37,655 bases of DNA, taken from contig JADWMG010000012.1 of assembly GCA_015767405.1 (NCBI GenBank), positions 1-37,655 of the forward strand, written 5' to 3'. The translations under genes and the position numbers were made by a program. Shown piece by piece: positions 1 to 6,964 of this stretch (positions are counted from its first letter, which is position 1; each line of letters opens with the position of its first letter). Source of the stretch: Actinomycetota bacterium. GTDB taxonomy: Bacteria > Actinomycetota > Acidimicrobiia > Acidimicrobiales > Ilumatobacteraceae. The notes under the pieces were generated by a model. It was not told the origin of the DNA. It made no database searches and saw only the letters and a list, made by a program, of their open reading frames with translations.

Positions 1-524
1 CCAACGATGTTCGACGCGTGGGGAACCGTTACCAGCCCGGTTCGATCGTTCAGCAGTTGTTCCAGCTCATCGATGTCGAGCATCCCCGTGATCGGGTCCA
101 TTCGCCATTCCCGCAAGGTGCATCCGACTCGCTCCGCCATCCGACGAACAGCACCGGTATTCGCCTCATGGTCTTGATTGGTGACAACGATCTCATTGCC
201 CGCGGTGAGAATGTCGCCGAACGCGTGAGCGAGCACATAGGTGTTCATCGATGTCGACGGCCCGAACAAGACCTCGCGTGGTTCAACTCCGAGCACTTCG
301 GCCCATCGATCACGTGAACGATCCATTGCATGCCCAGCCCGATCGGACGACTCGAACTCGCTGTACGGCTGAACCTTGGTATCGGTGTAGTACGTGGTCA
401 GCGCGTCGATCGTCTGCTGACAGGCGAATGAACCGCCAGCATTCTCGAAGAACGACTGGCCCTCGTTGATCGGACGACCAAATGCCGGGAATTGGGACCG
501 AACAAAATCGAGATCAAGCTTCAC
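1..524 (-). CDS. Cysteine desulfurase-like class V aminotransferase (3' end beyond window)
   Basis: The minus strand is open from about 533 to the left edge and encodes the N-terminal ~174 residues of a fold-type-I PLP enzyme. Visible family features are FFENAGGSFACQQTIDAL near the N-terminus, VLFGPSTSMNTYVLAHAF (phosphate-contacting loop region), EIVVTNQDHEANTGAVRRM, and LVTVPHASNIV at the edge, equivalent to the 'HxSN' segment of NifS/SufS proteins. The PLP lysine and the cysteine loop would lie outside the window, so desulfurase activity cannot be confirmed. The family also contains selenocysteine lyases and kynureninase-like enzymes. Start: GTG at 524 is preferred; an in-frame TTG at 533 is possible, and neither has a clear Shine-Dalgarno sequence. 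It is divergent from the D-threonine-aldolase-like gene. Confidence 0.8.
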   Translation of the reverse strand, partial: MKLDLDFVRSQFPAFGRPINEGQSFFENAGGSFACQQTIDALTTYYTDTKVQPYSEFESSDRAGHAMDRSRDRWAEVLGVEPREVLFGPSTSMNTYVLAHAFGDILTAGNEIVVTNQDHEANTGAVRRMAERVGCTLREWRMDPITGMLDIDELEQLLNDRTGLVTVPHASNIV

Positions 525-562
525 ATCGCCCAACGTAGTTGGAGCCCCGCCACCCCCATCAG

Positions 563-609
563 AAATCTTGCGGATATCGAACTCTCAGAGCGCGATTTCC
601 GCAAGATTT
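563..609. promoter_or_regulatory. 12-bp perfect inverted repeat between divergent PLP-enzyme genes
   Basis: AAATCTTGCGGA at 563-574 is matched by its exact complement TCCGCAAGATTT at 598-609, with 23 bases between the arms. It sits midway in the 124-bp gap between the start codons at 524 (minus) and 649 (plus). There is no T-run, and a terminator between two divergent starts would make little sense, so a shared operator or a looped regulator site is more likely. Its function is inferred. Confidence 0.5.
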
Positions 610-648
610 TGGTTCGTAGGCCGTCCAGATAAAGGCAAGAATGACAAC

Positions 649-1659
649 GTGACTGACCCGACCGGCATCTCCGACCTCCGCACTCCCGCTCTGCTCGTCG
701 ACCAGGCCAGGTTCGAACGCAACCTGGCATCTATGAACGAGGTCCTTCCGGGGCTGAAACTCCGGCCGCACGTAAAGGCTTTCAAATCAACGGCGATGGC
801 GAAGCGACTGGAGGTCGACGGCCACCCCGCGTTCTGTGCGGCAACGCCGCGAGAAATCGAGGGACTCGTTGCTGCTGGGCTCACCCAGGACCTTCTACTG
901 GCAAACGAAACACTCGACACAGCGCGTCTCGGTGCGCTCACCGATCAGGCGAACATCACCGTGGCGATCGACTCCGACGAAACACTTGCCGCGGCAATCG
1001 AAGCGGGTATCAGCAAGGTCCTGATTGACGTCGAGGTCGGCCTTCCTCGCTGCGGATGCAGCCTCGACAATGCCGGAAGGCTCGCCGATCGCGCTCGCGC
1101 CGCCGGTGTCGAAGTCCGCGGTGTGATGGGCTACGAAGGACACCTGATGATGGTCCACGACCGAGCTGAGAAATCCGCAAAGGTGGAGGAATCCATGGCG
1201 ACCCTTCTCCAGGCCCATGAGCAAGTCGGTGGAGACATCGTGTCGGGTGGAGGAACCGGAACGTTCGACGTGAATACGTGGTGCACCGAGATTCAGGCCG
1301 GTTCCTACACGCTGATGGATACACATTACGACGAGCTCGACCTTCCATTCGAGAAGGCACTCTCTGTGCTCGCGACCGTCATCTCGGTGAACAAGAAGGG
1401 CTGGATTGTCGCCGACGCGGGGCTGAAGGCCTTCGGCATGGACCACGGCAACCCCGCCTGGGACGAAGGCGAGGTCTTCTTCTGCTCCGACGAACACACC
1501 ACGCTTGCGCCGCGTGAGCTGAGTGCCTGGTCAGTAGGTGATCGGGTACGTCTATGGCCCGCCCATGTCGATCCAACCGCTGCACTACACGAACAGTTCT
1601 GGATCGTCGACGGCGACAGCATTCTCGATCGCTGGGATATCGACCTCCGCGGCTGGTGA
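649..1659 (+). CDS. D-threonine aldolase / D-serine dehydratase-like PLP enzyme
   Basis: A 336-residue protein of the alanine-racemase-fold (fold type III) family acting on D-hydroxy amino acids. The N-terminus has LRTPALLVDQARFERNL and then RPHVKAFKS, the segment carrying the Schiff-base lysine in this family. The barrel contains EVGLPRCG, VMGYEGHLM and SGGGTGTFD (phosphate-binding glycines). The C-terminal domain has DEHTTL and AHVDPT; the His-X-Asp pair matches the metal ligands of D-threonine aldolase, while D-serine dehydratases carry His-X-Cys there. The likely reaction is cleavage of D-threonine or related D-3-hydroxy amino acids to glycine plus an aldehyde; the substrate is inferred. 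GTG at 649 is chosen because the homologous part begins there and AAGGCAAG lies 9 bases upstream. The frame stays open further upstream, to 466, but that part runs across the divergent gene's start. Confidence 0.82.
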   Translation: MTDPTGISDLRTPALLVDQARFERNLASMNEVLPGLKLRPHVKAFKSTAMAKRLEVDGHPAFCAATPREIEGLVAAGLTQDLLLANETLDTARLGALTDQANITVAIDSDETLAAAIEAGISKVLIDVEVGLPRCGCSLDNAGRLADRARAAGVEVRGVMGYEGHLMMVHDRAEKSAKVEESMATLLQAHEQVGGDIVSGGGTGTFDVNTWCTEIQAGSYTLMDTHYDELDLPFEKALSVLATVISVNKKGWIVADAGLKAFGMDHGNPAWDEGEVFFCSDEHTTLAPRELSAWSVGDRVRLWPAHVDPTAALHEQFWIVDGDSILDRWDIDLRGW

Positions 1660-1665
1660 AGCGAA

Positions 1666-1709
1666 CGACGATGAGTTTCAGCGCGACCTGTCCGCGCTGA
1701 TACTCGTCG
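1666..1709. terminator. Strong hairpin between convergent genes
   Basis: CGACGATGAGTTTCAGCGCG (1666-1685) pairs with 1693-1709 through an uninterrupted GC-rich CAGCGCG/CGCGCTG core plus an outer CGACGA/TCGTCG stem, with a two-base bulge and one mismatch. It fills the 53-bp gap between the stop codons of the D-threonine-aldolase-like gene and dnaB, so it can serve as a bidirectional terminator. There is no long U-tract on either strand. Confidence 0.6.
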
Positions 1710-1712
1710 CAA

Positions 1713-3098
1713 TTACATCGAGCGGGCGGCGTTGTCGAACCGGGTGTACTGACCGAGGAACACGAGGCGTTTCGTGCCGATCGGGCCGGAGCGGTGTTTC
1801 GACACGATGACTTCGGCCGAACCCTTGTCGGGTGACTCGGAGTTGTACACCTCGTCGCGGTACAGGAACATCACCACGTCAGCATCCTGTTCGAGGCTGC
1901 CCGACTCGCGCAGATCCGCGAGCATCGGGCGCTTGTCGGACCGAGACTCGAGATTTCGACTCAACTGGCTGAGTGCCACAATCGGCACTTCGAGCTCACG
2001 CGCAAGGACCTTCAAACTTCGGCTGATCTCACTCACTTCGAGCTGACGATTCTCGGAGTTTCCATCGCCACCCATCAACTGCAGGTAGTCGATCACGATC
2101 AACGACAATCCGCCCTGCAACGCCTTCACCCGACGAGCCTTCGCTCGGATCTCCATGACGGTCACCCGCGGGTTGTCGTCGAGATACAACGGAACCTCGA
2201 GTCGCCCGACGGCAAGACCTATCTTCGACCAGTCACTCTCGCTGAGCTTGCCCGTACGAAGTTTGGTCGAGTCGACCTTCGCCTCACTCGAAAGGATCCT
2301 CTGCGTCAGTTCGGCATGTCCCATCTCGAGGGAAAAGAAGAGAACCGGCTTCGCTGCGTGCTTCGCGATGTGGGTGGCCATGCCCAACCCGAATGCTGTC
2401 TTTCCCATGGCTGGCCGTGCGCCGACGATGTTCAACGTGCTCGGTTGAAGTCCAGAAAGAAGTTCGTCGAGATCGTCGTAGCCAGTCGCCGCGCCGGTGA
2501 TTGTGTCGCCGCGCTCGTAGTTCTCTTCGAGTTGATCCATCGTCTCGTTGAGCAGTTCCTGGATTTCCCGCGTCGAATCGATGACTCGATCTTCAGCGAC
2601 CTCGAACATCTTCGTCTCTGCGAGATCAACGGCCTTGACCACATCGTCCGGCTCGCCAAACGCGATATCGGTGATCTCCCCCGCTGTGTGAATCAAACGC
2701 CTCAACAACGCCGTGTCCATGACGATCTTGGCGTAGTGCTCCGCCCCCGAAACCGACGGCGTGGCATTTTGGAGCTCGTTCAGTCGCTCGATTCCACCGA
2801 GCTCTTCGAGCAGGCCGTTGCGCCGCAACTCGTCGGCAACTGTGACCACATCAACCGGACCCGACGACGAATACAACGCCCGAACGGCGTCGAAAACATG
2901 CTGATGCGCGGGGCTGTAAAAGTCGCGAACCCTGAGGCCAGCTTCGCCCACCACGCCAATCGCGTCACGCGAAAGCATGAGCGCACCGAGGACCGACTCC
3001 TCCGCCTGGAGGTTGTGGGGAGGGACGCGACCAGCTGATCGGGACGAGTTCCCGCCCTGGTCGCTTCGATCTGTTCCAAAATCTCGTTCACCAACCAT
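1713..3098 (-). CDS. dnaB: Replicative DNA helicase DnaB
   Basis: A 461-residue hexameric replicative helicase that unwinds the lagging-strand template. The N-terminal primase-interacting domain starts at about residue 27 (PPHNLQAEESVLGALM). The RecA-like C-terminal domain carries Walker A GARPAMGKTAF (about 226-236), the Walker B region SLIVIDYLQLM, and the helicase motif DLRESGSLEQDADVVMFLYR. The length is normal, and no intein interrupts the P-loop or other motifs, unlike many actinobacterial dnaB genes. It is last in the rpsF-ssb-rpsR-rplI-dnaB direction but separated from rplI by 156 bp that contain four DnaA-box-like sites, so it probably has its own promoter there. Confidence 0.97.
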   Translation of the reverse strand: MVGERDFGTDRSDQGGNSSRSAGRVPPHNLQAEESVLGALMLSRDAIGVVGEAGLRVRDFYSPAHQHVFDAVRALYSSSGPVDVVTVADELRRNGLLEELGGIERLNELQNATPSVSGAEHYAKIVMDTALLRRLIHTAGEITDIAFGEPDDVVKAVDLAETKMFEVAEDRVIDSTREIQELLNETMDQLEENYERGDTITGAATGYDDLDELLSGLQPSTLNIVGARPAMGKTAFGLGMATHIAKHAAKPVLFFSLEMGHAELTQRILSSEAKVDSTKLRTGKLSESDWSKIGLAVGRLEVPLYLDDNPRVTVMEIRAKARRVKALQGGLSLIVIDYLQLMGGDGNSENRQLEVSEISRSLKVLARELEVPIVALSQLSRNLESRSDKRPMLADLRESGSLEQDADVVMFLYRDEVYNSESPDKGSAEVIVSKHRSGPIGTKRLVFLGQYTRFDNAARSM

Positions 3099-3171
3099 GA
3101 GGGCCCCAGTTTCTCAGGGAGTTCCTGTGCGGTGTAAGAGGAACAACCCTGGGTCTTGCCTGTTGAACTAC

Positions 3172-3227
3172 TGTGGATAACTCAACAGTTCTGTGGACAC
3201 ATGACCTGTGGACAAGCCTGTGGACAG
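3172..3227 (-). promoter_or_regulatory. Cluster of four DnaA-box-like sites upstream of dnaB
   Basis: Four same-orientation nonamers occur on the plus strand: TGTGGATAA (3172-3180), TGTGGACAC (3192-3200), TGTGGACAA (3207-3215) and TGTGGACAG (3219-3227). Read on the minus (dnaB) strand, the first is TTATCCACA, the classical consensus, and the third is TTGTCCACA, the form preferred in actinobacteria. The other two differ only at the first base. Starts are 20, 15 and 12 bp apart. They lie 74-129 bp before the dnaB start and after the rplI stop, so DnaA could control dnaB transcription or be titrated here. Confidence 0.75.
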
Positions 3228-3254
3228 ATCGCTAGAGTGTCTTGCCCGAGAACC

Positions 3255-3701
3255 TCAGTCGATCGCGACGACGTCAACTGTGATCGGGAATGACACATCG
3301 CTGTGCAACGAAGCCGTCACTGTGTGCTGACCGAGAGTCTTGATGCCGTGAACTTCGAGTTGGCGTCGCTCGAGTTCGATATCAGTCTGTTCTTGGACTG
3401 CTGTGACGATGTCGGCCGAGGTGACCGAGCCGAAGAGTTTGCCTTCTGAACCAGCCTTGGCCTGCACGGTGATCACCTTCGGCACAAGGGTGCTGGCAAT
3501 CGCCGTTGCTGCCTCACGGGCGCTGGAGTCGCGCTCGTCGCGTGCCTTACGCATCCGCCCGGCCTGCTCGATCGCACCATCGGATGCTGCGAGCGCATGA
3601 CCCTTCGGAAACAGAAAGTTACGGGCATGGCCGTCGGCAACGTCAACAATGTCGCCGCGCTTGCCGAGACCATCGAGATCGGAACGAAGAATGACCTTCA
3701 C
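3255..3701 (-). CDS. rplI: 50S ribosomal protein L9
   Basis: A 148-residue L9 of normal length. The N-terminal domain MKVILRSDLDGLGKRGDIV...GHARNFLFPKGHAL is the conserved rRNA-binding part, followed by the connecting helix (about 45-75) and the C-terminal domain ending in VVAID. It starts three bases after the rpsR stop codon, so it is co-transcribed and probably translationally coupled with rpsR. Confidence 0.97.
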   Translation of the reverse strand: MKVILRSDLDGLGKRGDIVDVADGHARNFLFPKGHALAASDGAIEQAGRMRKARDERDSSAREAATAIASTLVPKVITVQAKAGSEGKLFGSVTSADIVTAVQEQTDIELERRQLEVHGIKTLGQHTVTASLHSDVSFPITVDVVAID

Positions 3702-3704
3702 TGT

Positions 3705-4172
3705 TCAGTCCTCCTCAGTCGTTGCATCGGTTGACACGTCGCTCTCGACCTGGTTCTCGGTGCTGGTCTCGTCGCCGTTGGACTCTTCGCCCGAGCTCGC
3801 CGCTTTCTGCTCGTTGTCGCCAGATGAGTCGTCACGACCGCGGCCACCATCGCGACCACCATCGCGACCGCCGTCGCGGTCACGGCCACGACCGCCCGTG
3901 CGGGTCGAAGCAACTCTCTTCGAGTATGGGAGCAGTGCCATTTCACGAGCGACCTTGATCGCGTCGGCCACCTGGCGTTGCTGCTGAAGGGTGTTGCCAG
4001 TAACTCGCCTGTTACGGATCTTGGCGCGGTCGCTCATGAAGCGCTGGAGCAGATCAACATCTTTGTAGTCGATGTACTCGACCTTTTCGATGACCAGAAC
4101 GCTGGTCTTCTTCTTGAACTTGCGTGGGTTGAGATCCCGGGCTGACCGGGCCTTGTTCTTTTTGCTTGCCAT
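3705..4172 (-). CDS. rpsR: 30S ribosomal protein S18 with long C-terminal extension
   Basis: Residues 1-88 are an ordinary S18: a basic N-terminus ([21 protein letters not shown]), [20 protein letters not shown], and the rRNA/S6-binding segment [20 protein letters not shown]. Bacterial S18 normally ends soon after this, near 75-90 residues. Here about 65 residues follow: first an Arg/Gly/Asp repeat (RDGG units, about 93-114), then a Ser/Glu/Asp/Thr-rich acidic tail ending in TTEED. The tail is probably disordered and extends from the S6:S18 platform side of the 30S subunit. The frame is intact and stops just before rplI, so the extension is coded and is not a frameshift product. Confidence 0.95.
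   Translation of the reverse strand: MASKKNKARSARDLNPRKFKKKTSVLVIEKVEYIDYKDVDLLQRFMSDRAKIRNRRVTGNTLQQQRQVADAIKVAREMALLPYSKRVASTRTGGRGRDRDGGRDGGRDGGRGRDDSSGDNEQKAASSGEESNGDETSTENQVESDVSTDATTEED
3844..3879 (-). repeat. 12-bp tandem repeat inside rpsR tail
   Basis: CCACCATCGCGA occurs twice in direct succession (3844-3855 and 3856-3867), followed by the diverged unit CCGCCGTCGCGG (3868-3879). On the coding strand each unit encodes RDGG. The tandem structure suggests that the Arg/Gly part of the S18 tail grew by repeat expansion. Confidence 0.8.
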
Positions 4173-4247
4173 CTTGGTTGTTCCTTACAACTGGAATTTC
4201 TGATCAATCAAACATCGCGGCAGAACCGCGGTAGGTGAGCTCGTGGC

Positions 4248-4715
4248 TCAGAAGGGCTCTTCGTCGCCGTACACGGGGTCAGGCGCGCGGCTCGCGCCGC
4301 CAGCGGCACCTCCGCCGCCTCCGCCGCCTCCGCCGCTACTCGCACCGCCGGCGGAGTCGCGGCTGATGCGCTCGATCTCGACCTGAGCCCAACGAAGGCT
4401 CGGGCCGAGTTCGTCAGCAATCACTTCGGTGACGTTGCGTTTCTCGCCGTCACGCGTCTCGTAGGAGCGCTGCTCCAGACGGCCGGTGACGATCACCCGG
4501 TTGCCTTTGTGAAGGCTCGCCGCGGCGTTCTCGCCGAGGTCTGCCCAGGCGACGACATTGAAGAAAGAGACCTGCTCTTGCCATTCGCCATTCACCATGT
4601 AGCGACGATTCACAGCAAGGCCAAAGCTGGCCACACCGCGACCACCGGTTGTGTATCGCAGCTCGGGATCTTTCGTGAGGTTCCCGACCAGCGTGACGCT
4701 ATTTTCCGATGCCAT
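4248..4715 (-). CDS. ssb: Single-stranded DNA-binding protein
   Basis: A 155-residue SSB. The OB fold covers about residues 1-115 (NSVTLVGNLTKDPELRYT, SFFNVVAWADLGENAA, GNRVIVTGRLEQRSYE). A Gly-rich linker (GGASSGGGGGGGGGAAGG) follows, and the acidic tip ends in DEEPF, the usual docking tail for SSB partner proteins. It lies between rpsF and rpsR in the conserved operon, 28 bp after the rpsF stop. Confidence 0.96.
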   Translation of the reverse strand: MASENSVTLVGNLTKDPELRYTTGGRGVASFGLAVNRRYMVNGEWQEQVSFFNVVAWADLGENAAASLHKGNRVIVTGRLEQRSYETRDGEKRNVTEVIADELGPSLRWAQVEIERISRDSAGGASSGGGGGGGGGAAGGASRAPDPVYGDEEPF

Positions 4716-4743
4716 GTGATTTCCCCTTTGTTGGCGACGCCGC

Positions 4744-5076
4744 TCAGGCGGCGCTTAGTGCCATGCCGCGGCGCTCAGCCTCGGCTTCGGGCAGACGAAT
4801 GAGCAATTGACGGACGATGTCGTCCGCAAGACGGAGCGCGCGCTCGAGTTCGTCTAGGGCTCCGGGCGGAGCGAGGACATCGGCGACCATATAGTAGCCG
4901 GACGTCTTCTTGTTGATCTCGTAGGCGAACGGGCGCTTGCCCCACCAGTCGATCTTGCCGTGAAGTTCGCCACCAGCGGCGGTCACGCCGTCGGTCACCG
5001 TTTTCATCCAGGCTTGCGCCTGGGGGTCATCGACATCACCGTCGATAATGATCATCATTTCGTATGCACGCATCAT
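4744..5076 (-). CDS. rpsF: 30S ribosomal protein S6
   Basis: A 110-residue S6, first gene of the rpsF-ssb-rpsR-rplI operon. RAYEMMIIIDGD at the N-terminus and WWGKRPFAYEINKKTSGYYMV are family hallmarks. There are two adjacent ATG codons (5076 and 5073); a strong GGGAGGA Shine-Dalgarno ends 9 bases before the first, which is therefore chosen. In the leader, 28 bases upstream of the start, lies the perfect palindrome CACTGCGCAGTG (5105-5116). S6:S18 autoregulation of this operon through a leader hairpin is known in other bacteria, but I cannot match this palindrome to that motif with confidence. Confidence 0.96.
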   Translation of the reverse strand: MMRAYEMMIIIDGDVDDPQAQAWMKTVTDGVTAAGGELHGKIDWWGKRPFAYEINKKTSGYYMVADVLAPPGALDELERALRLADDIVRQLLIRLPEAEAERRGMALSAA

Positions 5077-5271
5077 CTGCGTATTTCCTCCCTTCGGATC
5101 CCTCCACTGCGCAGTGATGAAAGCACAGGAGCGGGAGCCCCGTTATGGGGCAGGGCCAATATGGACCCGGCCACCATATCGGCCGGTTCTGCGATCGCGG
5201 ATTGACAGGGCATGGAGCGATTATGACGGGACGGTGTCATAGAGACGCCGAACCTGAGTATCCAACGGCGT

Positions 5272-5874
5272 TCAACCTGCGAGTACGCAGGTCTCCGACT
5301 CAGTTCCTAGAAGCAACTCGACGCTCGCTCCGGTCTCCAATCCGAGCCCCGGAAGATCTCCCTCGAACACCTCGACCACGAGTTGATACGCCGCGTCCGG
5401 CGAATAGCGAGGACAGTCCCCTGAGTTTGCGTCCAGACACGGAGCCATGTCGGCAACGCCGACCATCGAGCCGTCCTCGGCGAACCACGCAATCGACAAA
5501 GGGGTCGGTGTCTGGAACATGAAGAAGTTTCCGTTGACCGGTTCTTCGAACAGAAACGCCATACCCTCGGGTTCTCCAAGGCCGGTGACACCCATCAGGC
5601 CACGACCACGTTCGTCAGCACTGTCAGCCAGCCACAAACAGATCTGGCAGACCTCACCATCAGATTTCGTGATCTGCGCCGTGACCGTGCTGAACCCCTG
5701 AGGTTCTACCTCTCTAGCCGGTGGATCAGTGCTGGGCGACGACGAACCACTCTCGATCGAAGCAACCGACGTCTCCGGGAATGACTCCACAGCGGAGTCT
5801 TCACCGCCCCCGCATGCGGCCGCCGAAAGTAGGCCGACAAGCAACGATGCTGCCGTCGCAGACTTCCAAGTCAT
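5272..5874 (-). CDS. DUF192-family lipoprotein
   Basis: An exported protein of 200 residues from ATG 5874. That start is chosen because the signal peptide follows at once: MTWKSATAASLLVGLLSAAAC, with lipobox SAAAC and Cys21 as the lipidation site. A Ser/Pro-rich spacer leads to a DUF192 domain: LADSADERGRGLMGV, EGMAFLFEEPVNGNFFMFQTPTPLSIAWF and a C-terminal LGTESETC. The family is a small beta-rich fold of unknown biochemical function, common in envelope contexts. An upstream in-frame start (5919) would add 15 residues before the signal peptide and is less likely. It lies between rpsF and the DUF5318 gene, same strand. Confidence 0.85.
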   Translation of the reverse strand: MTWKSATAASLLVGLLSAAACGGGEDSAVESFPETSVASIESGSSSPSTDPPAREVEPQGFSTVTAQITKSDGEVCQICLWLADSADERGRGLMGVTGLGEPEGMAFLFEEPVNGNFFMFQTPTPLSIAWFAEDGSMVGVADMAPCLDANSGDCPRYSPDAAYQLVVEVFEGDLPGLGLETGASVELLLGTESETCVLAG

Positions 5875-5905
5875 CGAAAACAACAATCGTGGAGAATTCA
5901 GATCT

Positions 5906-6301
5906 CTACGCACGACCACCGACAGGAATCACCCGGAGTAGATGATTCCAGCGGCATTCAACGCACGCCTCCACAACGTATGCGTTGAGTTCTTCTGGGC
6001 GAGAGTTCAGCTGACTCATCTCCTTGGCGGTCGAGACACATCGACCTTGGGCTGAAAGCCTCGGCCCGAAGACATACGTGACCAGCTTCAGGTCGGACTC
6101 CTCACAAATCGGACACCTGGTTTTGGTTTGCGTGCCTACGTTCTTCGCCGCCCGAATCAATTCGGAATGCGCATCACACACTTGGTCAAGAGGGAGCCGC
6201 CCCTTCCTGACCTGGCTGATGAGCATCCGGCGAGCGAGGCGGTGATCGATGATGCCCCGCGCTCCGTCGGCGCCGCGGAGCGCACCGACCGAGAAACTCA
6301 T
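5906..6301 (-). CDS. DUF5318 zinc-ribbon protein
   Basis: A 131-residue protein resembling the actinobacterial DUF5318 family (Rv0049-like), whose gene sits near the rpsF operon in mycobacteria too. N-terminal helices (IIDHRLARRMLISQVRKGRL, then VCDAHSELIRAA) precede a zinc-ribbon-like pair, CPIC (63-66) and CVEC (113-116), with TYVFGPRLSAQGRCV between. Its biochemical role is unknown. The frame is open far upstream, but that part is antisense to the neighbouring methyltransferase gene, and homology starts at MSFSVGALRG (ATG 6301). There is no good Shine-Dalgarno; TATCCT 12 bases upstream would fit a -10 of a leaderless transcript. Confidence 0.82.
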   Translation of the reverse strand: MSFSVGALRGADGARGIIDHRLARRMLISQVRKGRLPLDQVCDAHSELIRAAKNVGTQTKTRCPICEESDLKLVTYVFGPRLSAQGRCVSTAKEMSQLNSRPEELNAYVVEACVECRWNHLLRVIPVGGRA

Positions 6302-6316
6302 GGACGCGAAGGATAG

Positions 6317-6937
6317 ATGATGCCGCCGGTCCCTGCTCGCTCGTCCTCCAGCGGCCAGACTGGGACCGTGGTCGCCAACATCAACTACGGAACCGGAATA
6401 CCCGACGATGCCGAACTCAGACTCTGCGGAGATGTGAGCGACGGCAGACGCGCTCTCGAACTTGGGATATCGGATTGGTACAACGCTGTCGATTTCGCCG
6501 TGGCCGGCGCCAAGTCGATCGCGGTCGACCCCGATCCGGCTCGAATTGCTGAAGTTCGTCGACGCGCAACTCTGGCGGAGGCACAAGTGCAGTGCCACGA
6601 AACTGCGCTGGCTGACCTCGGCGACGTGGCATCCGGATCTTGTGACGTCGTCGTGGCTACCCACACAATCGGTGAAGTCGATGACCTCGGACGCCTGTTA
6701 CGTCAGGTACACCGAATTCTCATTCCAAGCAGGCCGTTTGTCATCTCACTTCCCCATCCTTACGAATCCATAACACCCGAGCATCCGTATGGCAGCCAGA
6801 GCCGGTCGATCGGCAATTGGTTCACAGCTCTCAGCCGCTCAAATTTCAATGTTGACCAGTTACTCGAACTCGGCGTCGAACCATCTCACCCCGCACCAAC
6901 GACGCTGATAATCCGAGCGCTCAAAGAAGGCTCCTGA
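6317..6937 (+). CDS. Class I SAM-dependent methyltransferase-like protein
   Basis: A 206-residue single-domain protein with the order expected of a Rossmann methyltransferase: RALELGISDW (motif I position, with the usual GxGxG reduced), SIAVDPDPARIAEV (acidic residue that would hold the SAM ribose), GSCDVVVATHTIGEVDDLGRLLRQVHRIL (motif post-II/IV) and RPFVISLPHPYES. The substrate is unknown. ATG 6317 has AAGGA just upstream; an in-frame GTG at 6368 is an alternative. Its start is only 15 bp from the divergent DUF5318 start, so promoters must overlap or lie inside the opposite gene. Confidence 0.72.
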   Translation: MMPPVPARSSSSGQTGTVVANINYGTGIPDDAELRLCGDVSDGRRALELGISDWYNAVDFAVAGAKSIAVDPDPARIAEVRRRATLAEAQVQCHETALADLGDVASGSCDVVVATHTIGEVDDLGRLLRQVHRILIPSRPFVISLPHPYESITPEHPYGSQSRSIGNWFTALSRSNFNVDQLLELGVEPSHPAPTTLIIRALKEGS

Positions 6938-6941
6938 TAGC

Positions 6942-6955
6942 GCGGTCATCACCGC
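6942..6955. terminator. Small hairpin between convergent genes
   Basis: GCGGT (6942-6946) and ACCGC (6951-6955) flank a four-base loop in the 27-bp gap between two convergent stop codons. The stem is only five base pairs and there is no T-run, so this is a weak candidate. Confidence 0.3.
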
Positions 6956-6964
6956 CCTCATCTG

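Noticed and set aside
466-648. Upstream extension of the D-threonine-aldolase-like gene
   Set aside because: It overlaps the divergent gene start and the inverted repeat, has no family similarity, and a GTG with ribosome-binding site at 649 fits better.
1713-6301. The dnaB-rpsF block on this side of the origin looked like an inversion relative to Mycobacterium
   Set aside because: Streptomyces has rpsF-ssb-rpsR-rplI-dnaB on the same side beyond pcnA, so the layout is probably the older one and not a rearrangement here.
6302-6664. Long N-terminal extension of the DUF5318 gene on the minus strand
   Set aside because: It is antisense to the methyltransferase gene, is Ser/Arg-rich and random-looking, and homology starts at 6301.
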